The position numbers and the translations under genes are program-made. Shown here piece by piece: positions 26,509-38,300 of a DNA stretch of 64,000 bases (position 1 is its first letter; each line of letters opens with the position of its first letter). This DNA is from Ifrita kowaldi (lineage: Eukaryota; Chordata; Aves; Passeriformes; Cinclosomatidae), in contig VZRS01005498.1 in assembly GCA_013398055.1 (NCBI GenBank), positions 463,836 through 527,835 on the forward strand. Direction: 5' to 3'. The notes beneath the pieces are model-generated. The model was not told the origin of the DNA. It was given only the letters and a program-made list of their open reading frames with translations, and did not search any database.

Positions 26509-26972
26509 TGGAGTAGTTGCCATTACCTAGCTTTGCAGACCTGTGTTATTTTTCACCAACATCATCCAGTCTGTTGCTTAGCTTGTTTTTCTGGAAGCTG
26601 TTCCTGTCTCTGCACCTCAGCTTCTAACTCTTACCCATGTCTAAGTCATCTTGCACCTCACTGCTCCTCCAACTGCTCTGCTCAGATCGTGAAATCGGTT
26701 TACAAGCAAGAGCCTCAACCCCTGAGTATCCTCAACAAGCCCTCGACGTTATCAGTTTTACTCTTGGAAAGGGATAAAGTAAAGCTCAGAGTGTGCAAGG
26801 CTCCAAAGATGATGAAAATGTTATTGTTATTTCAAAATGTTATCCCCATATGTTCAGGAAACAGAGCGACGATCAGGTTGTATAATTGGCTTCGCAAAAA
26901 TACCTGCTTGAGTAGGTAGAGTGGGGTGGAAGGGAGAGGGGGGGACCAAAAGCTTTCTGTTCAAGAAATGAT

Positions 26973-27232
26973 GCGCTATTAAGCCGATGGGAGGAGGGGC
27001 GAGCCGGAGGGCGATGGATGCCGAGGGCGGGCTGGTCCCCGCGGGGCCGGGGCGGACATCTAGCGGTGGCACGGCTGCTTACAGGGGCTGCGGCACCGCT
27101 GGGGATGCGAACTCTTCCTTCCCGGAGCCGGCCGCATCCCCAGCCTCGGCCGCATCCCGGTTCACAGCCCCCTCCCCGTCCTGCGCACCCTTCCTTCGGG
27201 AAGGAGCGCCGAGGCTCCTCGGAAAAGCGGCA
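26973..27232. promoter_or_regulatory. CpG-island-like patch, candidate promoter
   Basis: I count close to 28 CpG dinucleotides over roughly 250 bp in a region otherwise nearly free of them, with strong GC enrichment (for example CCCCGCGGGGCCGGGGCGGA near 27038). Unmethylated CpG islands of this kind mark vertebrate promoters. Open frames cross it in several frames, including one starting MDAEGGLVPAGPGRTSSGG at 27014, but GC-rich DNA lacks stop codons, so none of them is convincing as protein. No TATA box is obvious. It could be the promoter of a long noncoding RNA, an alternative promoter of a host gene whose intron this is, or an orphan island. Direction of transcription cannot be decided. 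Confidence 0.5.
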
Positions 27233-30200
27233 AGGAAATTTCCTTTATATCCTCCTAACCTGGCCCTCAGTTACTCCCCGTCATTATTTCCTTCATGTTC
27301 ACTGCACTGCGTGTCCTGTAATGCTTGATTTTTTTTAAACAAATTTAAGCAGAGATTTTAATTGTGCAACAGCTCATTTCCCAAGGGATTTCAGAGGGCT
27401 GCTGTCACCAGCAGTGTCACCTTCCTGAGGTACCCTGCCTTTAACAGTCCTCCCTGAAGGACTTCTCCAGCCTCCTTGAGGAGCCACAGTCTCCTGAGGA
27501 TGTATGCAAAAACATTGCTGAGAATTAATATAGAATACTTTCAGTATTCCTGTAAGCCTCAAATTAAGGAATGCCCTGGTCCAGGCCCAAAAGGAGGCTG
27601 AGCAATAATTGCATGCAGTGTAGCAATTGTGGTTTAGATTGTCCCCTGCTCATATTAAATCTTTAAGATGCAGGGAAAACATTCCACAAATCTTCAATTC
27701 CCTGCTATCTACCCCCTCTTGCACCAAATTGAGTATTTAAGGCACCCTTCCTTGTGCTTCTTTTTGTCTGTCTGTCTGCCTTCCTCAAAATAAAAGGCAG
27801 GACCTATCCAGTCAGATGCAGTGAAACAAGAAAATGCTCAGATAGTTTAATACCCTGGAGCTACCCCTCGGCAGATAAAATGACTCAAAATGAAATTTAA
27901 AGCACGTCTGATTTACCTGTTGTTTGTGTGACTCAAATACCTATGTTTAATTTTGTCTATGGATTGGAAAAAGTTAATTTCAAGCCTTGTTTCTCTTGCT
28001 AGCAGCAACAACCTTTTAAACTGAGTATTACTGGTGAACCATATAGAGCTGGTTAAAAAAAAAATGCTTTTCAGTTCCACCATGCAGTTGTTCGGACGAC
28101 AATTATGGCAGCTGAAGTTTAATCATAGTGTTTGATAGCTCATTTTCTCAATGTCAACACGAGGCACTGTTAAAAAAAATGAATTCTTTCATTTGATAAG
28201 CTGGCTCCAGAGCACTGGGCTCATTCAATAGGAAAACTCTTTCACAGGGCTGCAGCATGCATGGTTTTTCTCTTTCCTTTTTTTTTTTCCTTTCCTTTTT
28301 TTTTTTTCTTCTCCTTTTTTTTTTTTTTTGTAAGCCACCCAAGAAGAGATTAATCACAAGGGGGAAACTCAGCTTCACCCTCTAGCTGCAGGTCGCAATT
28401 TTTATTTGTATGGAATTGGCTTTTGGAAAGCTGAAGGCTGCCTGAGGGCAGGGACCTGATATAAGAAGAACCTGAGAATGAAGCAGCAGGGATTGATTAG
28501 CCTACTTCATATCCCACACTCCATAAGCACACTCCAACCGCAATCTAACACACCGCTGAGCTGAATAGACAAGAGAAATTGGATTCCTTCCTAATATTTA
28601 ACCTTCAAGTCAGCTCCAACAGTTGTTGATATGTTGTTCTACCAGCAAGTAACAGTCGCTTTTTTATTCCAGCACCCACCCACACACGTATATATACAGT
28701 TTTATAAGTTATATGCTATATATTTACATATTTTCCATTTTCAATCTGTTTCAGAGCATGGTTTACCTAATCCATTTCAGAAAAAGTTTCAGGGAAGAAC
28801 AAACTGACCAAACAATTATGCATAAAGCTGTAGTGATGGAAGGGAGGGAAAGAGAAATAAAAAGTAGGAGAAACTCATTGTCTGTTTCGTGTCTTTCAAG
28901 GTCTTTTTCACACAGTCGTTTTTATTTTACCTGTAATTTTCCCAGTTCATTAATTGTAGGAATAGTCAGGATTGTATCTAGTGATGTGGATGCTGCTGGC
29001 TCTGCCATCCTGGAGGTTTCATTTGAGATTTTCCAGTGTAGGTGAGATGTTTTGGGGGAATGTTTGCTCTTACTGGAGTTTGCAGACCCGGCAGAAGGCC
29101 CTGTGAACCCTGGGCAGTTCAGTGCAGTACATGAGACTCTCGTTGGGGTTGCCCAGGGTCCTCATTGAGCCCCTCGGAAAAGCTCCCCTTTCCAGCATGA
29201 GGGAAAGCTCGGAAGGTGATGCAGAATGGCCGGGAAATTGTGATCACAGTGGGGTGTTTGTGGGCCTGGGTCTCAGAGAAGGGCTCTGGGAGAGGGGTTC
29301 TCTTTAGGAAAGGCTCGTTCTGGGGGACAGTCCCTGGTCTGGAAACGTGCCCATCCCACTTTGCTGAGGCCTGACATGCTGGGCAGCCCCTGGCAAACTC
29401 CTGGGATCACTGAAAGGGTGCCTGGAGGCTTGATGACCCCACAGGCTGCCTTCCCTCTGCTGGGGTTGTGGAGCTGCACACATCCCAAGCTCCCCATGGC
29501 CTCTGTCCACCTGGCTCGTGGGCTATGAACTGCCTTGGCTTCCAAGCCCCCACGAGGGCTGAGCTGCCACCCACACTCTGCCAGGATCCCCATGAGCTCA
29601 TGTGTACATCAGGTGTGACACACTCCCCATGGGGTTCTCCACAGGGGAATTTTCTAAAAATATCTGTCCCAGGGAAAACTCACATTTCTGATTCTTCATT
29701 CATGTTTGGAATTAATGAGAAATTGGGATTTTTCTCAAAACGGTCATTCTGATTCTTGTTTAGCTGCACAGCTTTTGTCCTTTCTGAGAAACTGAAGTGC
29801 ACTTACAGGGACTCCTGAGGAGGAAAAAAAGGCTGTGGCAGTAAGGGGGACTCTTCTGCTGCTTGTTTGTCACAGGATGAGGACATGTAGGTGGGAAATA
29901 CTGGCTTGCCCATCCTATTTACTACCATGGCCAGAGAGTGTACCAAATTCCTCTTTACTCTGTAAAGCATTACCAGCGAGCAGTAATTATGAAGCCTTCT
30001 CACACTGTGTAACCAGCCTAGATCTTCTAGAATTGGGCACTGTCATTTTGCAGCTCATTGTGAAAAAAGGTTGTCTTAATAATACAGTCTATTGGGAGAA
30101 TATGCTGCTGAAACTGCTGCAAGCAAAGTGAAAATTCTCATGTAAACATCTTCAAATATTTTTATGACCCATCAGCTTGAGTTTTATAAGTCAATGTATG

Positions 30201-30740
30201 AGTGAATACACAAAGCTTCTCTCTTTGTTTGCATATCCTGCCTCTACTGAGTTTTAAATGTTCATGCTATGTGGACAAAATCCAACTCTACATCTGTTTA
30301 TGGCATATGTAGGCAGCATCATCTCCAAGATTTTTTTTTCATGTCTAGTTGAGCTCAGTAGCTTTGTGAAAAAGAACTCTCAAGACCGGAGCTAGCTTCC
30401 CTGTGCCCTGACTGTGATTTCCCTTACAGGTTTGAGGTCCTCTGGGTTTTGTGCCATTTCATGCTCAAATAGGACAGCAGAAAAAACTATCCCCCCTAAG
30501 AAAAGAGGCACACACAACACATTTCACCCCAGTGATGGCCCAGATGATAATTATGCCCATGTCCCCCTGACCACAGTGATGTGACTTTCCAGCCTGTGGA
30601 TCTGGAGACTTTAACTTACAGAATAAAGCCATGTCCTGGAAAAAAGTAATAGAAGTGAAACAATAAGGGTTATTCAGTAGCTTAGGTTGACATTAATGAG
30701 TCTGCTGGTTATGCTCCTGCTTTCTGGGGTATCCTGAAGA
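27233..30740. other. Unique noncoding DNA downstream of the CpG patch
   Basis: No exon is recognised downstream of the CpG patch. A pyrimidine tract at 28265-28329 is listed separately. The 29050-29640 part is GC-richer and gives overlapping frames of about 60 to 106 codons on both strands without motifs. Confidence 0.5.
28265..28329. repeat. T-rich polypyrimidine tract
   Basis: About 65 bp almost purely of T with scattered C, in three blocks of T separated by CCTTTCC- and CTTCTCC-type words. It is a low-complexity tract; the 74-codon lysine-rich frame on the minus strand here is an artefact of it. Confidence 0.85.
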
Positions 30741-30985
30741 AATCATAGAATCACAGCATGGTTTGGGTTGGAAGGGACCTTAAACATCATCTTATTCTGA
30801 CCCCCTGCCATAGGCAGGGACACCTTTAATTCAACCAGGTTGCTCAGAGTTCCATTCAACCTGGCCTTGAATGCTTCCAGGGATGGGACATCCACAGCTT
30901 CTATGGGCAACCTGTGCCAGTGCCTCACTATCCTCACAGTAAAGAATTTTTCCCTGATATCTGAATCCCACAAGCCTCTCATAAG
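30741..30985 (-). mobile_element. CR1 LINE 3' fragment, reverse orientation
   Basis: On the plus strand the copy opens with the complement of the CR1 terminal unit (ATCATAGAATCACAG) and GTTTGGGTTGGAAGGGACCT. Read on the minus strand it retains a decayed but recognisable ORF2 C-terminus: DIREKFFTVRIVRHWHRLP, then PSLEAFKARLNGTLSNL and VSLPMAGG, in the conserved CR1 order. The frame is intact over about 60 residues, suggesting that this copy is younger than the others here. It is 5'-truncated near 30985, and what lies beyond does not look like CR1. It is not functional. Confidence 0.9.
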
Positions 30986-32269
30986 ACAGCACTTCCTTCT
31001 GTGTGATTTCAGCATTTTGTCTACAGAATCTATGGACTTGTCTATCCCAAGTGTCTATCCTGGGTCTTATCTCTCTGTGGTTTGAACTGATGCTTGAACA
31101 CAAAATTTTACCCTATTTTTTTTACTGGAACTATTACACAAGGCCAGGCCTTGATCACCAATTTGATTATTTCTGTCACTGATTTGAAAACAAAAGGAGT
31201 GCAGGAAAGGCAAAATGGGTTTTAAAATATTTTTGTGATGCAGCATTTGACAAGTGACAGAGCACTACAGCCTTCGTGATGGAAAATAGAGATTTAGCAG
31301 CCCCAAAAAAATTGTGGGAACAAGCTGATTTGATCATGACGTTTGTAAAATGATCATTATGTTTAATTTTTATAAGGCTGAAGTGCTTTCATGGGATATA
31401 AAGTGGTTGAAAGGAAGCACTGTGACTATATCCTAAGAAGTTACTTTGATATAGTTAGATATTTCCATTTGTTGGAATTTCTGCTTTGTCTGAAATTTTG
31501 ACTGTTCTGATGTGGGACTTTCCTGAGGAATTAAAGCTGTGGCCTTTCATCTGCTCCAATGATACAGGTTGTGGTTCACAGGGGCACTGATGGCAATAAA
31601 CAAAGCAATTCCCTTCCCTGTGCACGGGAAGAAGCTTTGTCGTTGCATTGGCTTTTTAAATGCCCTCATTTTGTGTGTGTGTGTGTACATACACATTTTA
31701 TCTGTTACTGTGTCCCTGCCTTGATTCTGCACATGCACAACAATCTGCTGCTACTAACAATTCCCTGGGCTGTGTTAGCCATACCTGCCAGGTAATTTGG
31801 GATCCTTCCCCTGCGAGCGTGCTTTCCTGATGGCAAGTTCCTAAGACCGCAGGTTATAAAAAAAGCCATTTTTTTAAGCTGAAATATAAGTATGTGTTTG
31901 TGTGGTGATATCAGCACATCCAACACCGTGGGAGTGGGAGGGAGTGAGAGTACTCCATGTGGGCAGCAGAAGCAGAGTTCCTCCTGAAGTACTTGGGAGA
32001 CATTTTAAACATCTCCCCCTTTTGATATATATTACTATTAAGGTGCTGGTTGCAAATTTCATAACTAATAGTCTCACCTGATATTTCTAACAACTTAATG
32101 AGTACTGTGACAAATGTAAACAGCATTTCAGTAACACAAGTTTCCAGTTTGTATTAAAATGGAAGAAGGCCTTCAGTAAGACATAGCTCCTGCTGGGCTG
32201 TGTGCTGTAAAACCTCATTTGAGCCCATGCCTGTACCCGGGAGCTCAGAGCCCAAACAGGCGAGAAGGA
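30986..32269. other. Unique noncoding DNA with a GT microsatellite
   Basis: Nothing coding is recognised. A short (GT)n run lies at 31672-31686. Open frames are under 92 codons. Confidence 0.55.
31672..31686. repeat. (GT)n simple repeat
   Basis: Seven to eight TG units followed by ACATACACA. A common microsatellite type; too short to be highly variable. Confidence 0.8.
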
Positions 32270-32390
32270 TTTCTGTCTTCATTTTTATAAATGAGAAACT
32301 GAGGCAAACGAGTCATGAAGTGCCGTGTCCAGATTGCATGGAGACGGTGTAATAGAGCCAGAAAATGTATTGTGCTATCTTCCTGTCAAA
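32270..32390 (-). repeat. MIR-type SINE fragment, reverse orientation
   Basis: The words TTTTATAAATGAGAAACTG and AGGCAAACGAGTCATGAAG, then AGAGCCAGAAAA, follow the complement of the MIR core (ATTTTACAGATGAGGAAACTGAGGC ... AGAGCCAGGA type) in order and spacing. MIRs are tRNA-derived CORE-SINEs that were active before the bird and mammal lineages split, so copies in birds are rare and strongly decayed. The match is by eye and limits are approximate. Confidence 0.6.
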
Positions 32391-35300
32391 GAGATGTGTT
32401 GCTTTCCTGACCTTACTGTTATGGAAACCTTGCGTGAGGTGAGTAGCCTTTCAAGAGTGGGATGCCAGACTGTATTTCTTTTTCCCAAAATAAATTTGTC
32501 CGTGCCACTAGAAGCTCACCAGTAATCAGGAAATATTGCTTTCCAAAGACACAAGATGCTTATCAGGTAGCAGAGCTGCATAGGGTGGCTGGTGCTGGAG
32601 TACAAGAGGTGAGGGTGGGCAAGCGGCAGCTCCTGCCCTTGGAAAAGCCCCTTTTTGGTCACTGTGAATCCCCATCAGCCCCTAGCACCAGCCAAAATTC
32701 CCCTGCTTGCCATCCCCAGCACTGCTCGTGCCTGTTTTAAGCCCTGCTGTCACTGCTAGTAAGCAGTGAAATTGTTGCATGCACAGTATCGCTCGAGTTA
32801 AGCACATGTAATGACCTCCCAGAAAAAAGAATTATAAAATGAGACTTAGGTCAAATTTACCACAGGAAGATATAAAAAATAAATGCAAGTAGATGGGAAA
32901 TGAGAAATGCATAAGGAAAAAAGTAATAGCAATTAGATGAGGTGGCAAAAATTCTGGGTTTAGCTGAAGGAAGCCTTATCTGAAGCAACATCCAACCGTT
33001 GGCCCTAATCTCATCAACACCCTGATGATGCTGGCACCATCCCATAGTGTAGCTGAACCTTGTTCAACACAGGCTACAGCTTGGCCAGGGCAGCCTTTCT
33101 CTGCTGGTAATAAAATGCTCTACAAAGTAATTCAGTAATTCCAAGAAGCCCAATTTATGATTTTGCAAAAATTGCCACTCTCTTCTGCATTTCAAACTAA
33201 CTTGAGAGGATTTAAGCATAGTGTTAGTGATGCCACTTCTGTGGAAAAGCCATAACCATGAAGGAAAACAGACATAGGAAATAATGAGGAAAACTCTGTG
33301 TAAAGCAGGAGAATTCTCCAGGTGCTCTGGTAAGAGCATGTCTTATTAGGCATGATTATTTTCTGTGCTGTTTATTCAATCACAGCATCATCTCCATCCT
33401 CCTTTCCCTCAGCTCCTCTGCAGTCGCTGTTACTTCACATCATGCACAATGGAAATAAATACATATTTATTCATCCTGACCCAAAAGTAAGTTTTGTGGC
33501 ATCTGCATCCACTCGCTGTTGCTTGATGTGTTATGCCAACATTCAGATTCAGCATGTGAGCCATGTACTGACTCCAGCAAAGGGTGGGTTTGTTCGGTCA
33601 CAGCCTGTCATTCCTGCTGACCCAGCCGTGTGCCCTGCTGGCTGGCACCATGGCAAATATGGCCTTTTTGCTGCACACCTTACCAAAGGATAGGGCCTGT
33701 TTGTTTTCTGTTTCTGTACATCCACTGCTTCATTCTTCCTTTTTGGTTTCCCATCCCTCCGAGGCATCTTTTCTTCAAAGGTTCTGCTTCCTCATAGGAC
33801 TCTTTGGTCTCCTCCATCTACATCATCATCCACACATATTCCCACAATGACTTACTCTTCATTTATTCATTCCTCTTACTTTTATCCTATTCTTTTAGCA
33901 CCTACCTATTCACAGATGCTTCACTCTCTCCTTTTCATACAATCCTATCCCACAGCTGATGCACAGTACTTGACCCACATCATCTTTATTTAGTTTGAAT
34001 TCAATAGTTCTTCCCAACGAAAGCAACCTCAAAACATTTGCTGCTTTTTTCACACTGATTTTTATTTTTTGTAAGTTCTCTTGCCAAGACACATCTTTTT
34101 GATGGGCTCAATTTCTTTACACTTCTTTCCAGCCAAACTAGCGTAATTTTCCCTTTGAGACGAGCAGTTTCTCTGTGTCCACTCATTCCACCTGACTTCT
34201 GGTTGCTGATGAGATCTGAAAGAAAGCTCCCCTGGACAGCAGGACATCTATTTTATCAGACACACAGACTGTGTTCTTTTGCATGTTATACTTAAGAATG
34301 TAACCTACTTGAGAGGTCTTTAGACCATGTGCCAAATAATGACTACATTGCACTACGATTGCAAATCCACACTTTGAAGAAAATGCTGTTTCTGTTGTGA
34401 CACTGTTTTCATCCAGTCTAATGGGTTTTATTCCCTAGGAAGGTAAAAGATCAGAATGCTTCTATTAACCTTGCTCTCCTAAATGTTTGAGTAGTTAAAT
34501 TCTAGGTCATTATATTGATTCACAAGGCAACAAGTAAATTCTGTGGTTGGTAAGTATTTGCCAGTTGACTAGGCTTTATCCAATTCCATCTTGCTCCTGC
34601 AGCAGCATAATATTTCCATTGCAGTCAGCTTATGGGTGCAAATGATCCCATCTGCATCTTGATTTATTCCTTACTAGTTGGAAATATGCAGTGTCAAGTA
34701 TTCAGTGAATTTTGCTAGGTTCTAATGAGGATTCAGTGTAACAGGATTTTCTCCAGCTTCAGTCTTGTAGAAAAGTTTTTCTGCATATCTGTCTTTTCAA
34801 ATCAAAAAAGATACAGTGTGCTGCTATGTAGTATATTTTACTTCCAATAAAGTTTCAGGCTATGCTAAGGGAAAAGAGAACTGTGCACTTCAGTCTTACC
34901 ACTTATACCACTGCGGTATTGACAAGAAGCAGAAAAAGATGGTTGGGAAGATGAGGATTAACTCCTGGGTCTGGCTGAGAAGATGGAAAGAAGGGGTTTT
35001 AAGGCCTGTTAACTCTCTTGAAACAGAAGATCAGTAAAAAAAAAAGGGTCAATAGCAGAATTTAGGGCTCAAAAAGGCTGCCCTGAGTCGCTCAGTGCAC
35101 AACAACCCATATATATAAGGGGTTTGCTACATTAGTATTACTAGAACATATTGTTTTCCTCCCTAAATCCTCTCTTTTCTGTCTTATATGTGTTGGAGAG
35201 GAGGGGATAGCACCTTTTTTTTATGTCACCAAAAGGCTCTGTCTGGATTGATAGGAACCACAGTAGCCTTCGTGGATCACAGGGACTTTTTTGTGATGGC

Positions 35301-38300
35301 AGAGTGTCTGTCCCTGACCACATTATTGACTCATCCAGGCGTTTGTCAGTCCAGGTGTCTCAGAACTGGTCCTGCTGCTTGTTTAAGAGTGAGGTGCCAA
35401 AAGGTGCAGTTGCTGTTATGGAAAGATATCCACTCGGTTGCTGAGTTAAAATCAGATTGTCACTGATTTAAAATTCTGATATTGCTGTCCATCGCACTGA
35501 AACGTGATAATGGTCCCTGTAAAGTTGGTAATCCTTGTGCTTATGTGGTGTTATATAGTAATGCTCCTGACCAGCGTAAGCACGGAAATTTGGTTATTAT
35601 GTAGAAGAGTTATAATAAGAAATATGACTGCAAAAGCAAAGCAGTCAGTTGAAATTGGTCTATAATTAAATGCTTAGAAAATTCTGTGCTTAGCTCATTT
35701 TAAAATCAAGTGCTTCTTTGTAGCAATTTCCTTTCTTTAATTACAATTTCCTGTCTAGTTTGACATTTACAATGCAATCTTGGGGGACATGTTTGTGATT
35801 TATTATTCTTGCTCCTATCAGGATATCTCTCGGCAGAAATGAGTTTATAAAATAAGAGCTCAAATTATTATGGCCTTTGACCAATAAAGCTGGCTCGTAA
35901 TTTCAGGCCTGAGAAAAGATTAACATTTTTGACAATCAAATGCAGAATTACCAATGGGGGACAATTTTGAAAACTATTTCAATTTTCTGAAACATTGTAC
36001 ATTTTTAATAAGGAATGTATAACTGGTTATATATCGGAGCACAGGCTTAAGAGTAGAAAGAGCATAGTGAATTGTAAAGCAAACCTGAAAGGAAGACTTT
36101 AACATCTAACGTTGTTTAGCCTCTTCTGAATGAAATTGAAACTGCTAAATCAACACTACTTGAAAATTACCCAATGGAAGAGATATAAAAGCTCAGACAA
36201 GTTCACAGCAATGCACTCTCCCTTTTCTTTAGCATTCCTGACTCCATAGGCTAATCTGTCTGGAGGAGCCAGGAGAAATTTTTCTGGTTTTGGTTGGTTT
36301 TATTTTTTTCAAATCTTACTGAATAAATTTTTTTCTTGGTTATTATTTTTCTTTTGGGGTCTCACTTAGAGAAACAGATGCCCCTGCTAAACTGCATAAA
36401 CATGATCTACTCTGCTGTCACCGCTTTTCCAATGACTTTCTTTGTCCCCGATTCAGGAAAATGTCATTGTTCGGGACAACACAGAAGTCAAAATGAATTC
36501 TCCGTGACTCGTGCAAATGTTCGAAGTTAAATGTGAACTTGTCTGTAACACAAAGTAGGCACCCTGCCTCGTGCGTTGGGAAGAGTGAGTTCTCAAAAGC
36601 TCTATCCAAAGTGGTAGGTGTGTTTTTAGTGTTAATTTGATGTAATGTCAAAATGGATGGCCTATAAAATTATATTGAAGGAGAGAGAAATGGTATTGGC
36701 AGGGAAGAAAATCTGTATCTTTGGAGATCTTTAAAACAGCTCGTGTACACATTGCTAGGAGGTGCAAATGCTTAGCACCTCTCACAGTCAGGCTGCTTTT
36801 ATTTAGATGCCAGCATATAGAGTTAAGAGCCTATTTTTAAGTGCTGTGAATTAAAATCATTATTTTAAAGAATCTGTCCTCCCTCATGGCCAAGGAGATG
36901 AGAAAACATGGTATTAATTACTTTGTTCCAGTAAGGCAGAAGTGAGAAAGCGGCATGGCCGACTCCAAGTAGTTCCCGGGAAAAGGGCAGGGCTGGGAGT
37001 CCTGCCACGGCATTTCCTGGGCCCCACCTCAGCTGCCTGCACCGTACCCATTAGTTGTGAGCACATCAAGTTTCTGTCCTCCCCAAGGTCTCTCAAAGCA
37101 TTATTCCATCGGGTGTATTTTACTTCAGGGGTGGGTTTAACTGAACGCTCAAGCATCCCTTTTCTAGGGCACCTGTCTGCAGTTTTACTGGGGAGGAAGT
37201 AATACGGAAATTGGGTGCGCCCATGAAGAGGTGGTCATGGGCACCTGCAGTGCTGCCCCGAGGGTCTGTGGGAGACCTTGCAGGAGTGAGGGGCTGCTGT
37301 CTTCCCAGAGAAAAGACTCCAGGCAAGTCCATGGGCTGGTTAAAACATATAGCTCTGAGGTGGGAAAGAGGAAGTTTAAAGCTCTGGATTTGCTCAGAAA
37401 ACTGAGTAGTTCTAAAAAGTAACATGGTGGCAGGAGTCAATACTTGCTAGAAAGGAGGGGAGGAAAGTTCAGTGAGTAATGAGACCAACGTATCTTCATC
37501 ATCCAATGTCAAAACAGAGTGAAATTTTGATGGCTGCGTATGTTTGACTTTGGGCTGTGCCCAGTAATGATGACTAGAGAACCATTTTCTCCAGCTACTT
37601 CCATTGCTTAATTATTTTCTTATGGAGTTACCTTGGAAAGGAGAAGGATTTGTTAACCTGTCATCTTTCCATCTTGATATTGAGATAGAAAATAATCAAG
37701 AATTCCATTATCATCTAGTCTGGAAAGGCACATGTTTTGAACTCAAATATCTTCTGGCTATAAAAAGGTTTTATGCAATCATAAAACTGCAGAGTTTACA
37801 TAGGAGCTGCACATGCCAGTACACACCTGCCAAAAGTCTCCATTCAGTCAGACTCTGAGACATAATAGGTCATGCTCTGTCTCCTCTTATTAGACCTTGG
37901 CCAGGAGGCCAGTGCTGGCAGTTCAGTCCAAGGGCCTTTTTAAACATCTAAAAAAGTTTTCCCTATTGAGCAGGATTTGAGTAGAAAATCCTCAGTGTGT
38001 TCTAATTTGACTTGAATTCCTAAATTGAAAGAATTAAATTACCTCTCCAAAATCTTCTCCCTTTTCTTTAAGGATTATGTTATACTCTTTAATTCTGGGC
38101 TGTGTGAATTGCCATACAGGAAGAAAAACATACTTACGAGATGAGGCTCCTCAGCTGATGTGAATCAGCAGAGCATCGCTGGTGTCAGTGAAATCATGCA
38201 AGTTTATATGAGCTGATTACTTGGCCCTTAGCATAACAAGGTTGTCCTAGAGCTGTGTGTTTTGACTTTGTCAAATCTTTCAATCCACATATGGATTATA

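Larger units (their letters stand above)
21340..26972. other. Unique noncoding DNA, no gene recognised
   Basis: About 5.6 kb without recognisable genes. It holds a perfect short hairpin (22815-22834), a TA run (24397-24412) and an ATT repeat (26465-26508), all listed separately. The GC-richer part at about 24900-25330 carries a 112-codon frame without known motifs. An AG-bounded open segment at 23746-23819 was considered as an exon and rejected for lack of a good donor. Confidence 0.55.

Noticed and set aside
28154..28378. Lysine/arginine-rich minus-strand frame
   Set aside because: It is produced entirely by the polypyrimidine tract at 28265-28329 read on the other strand.
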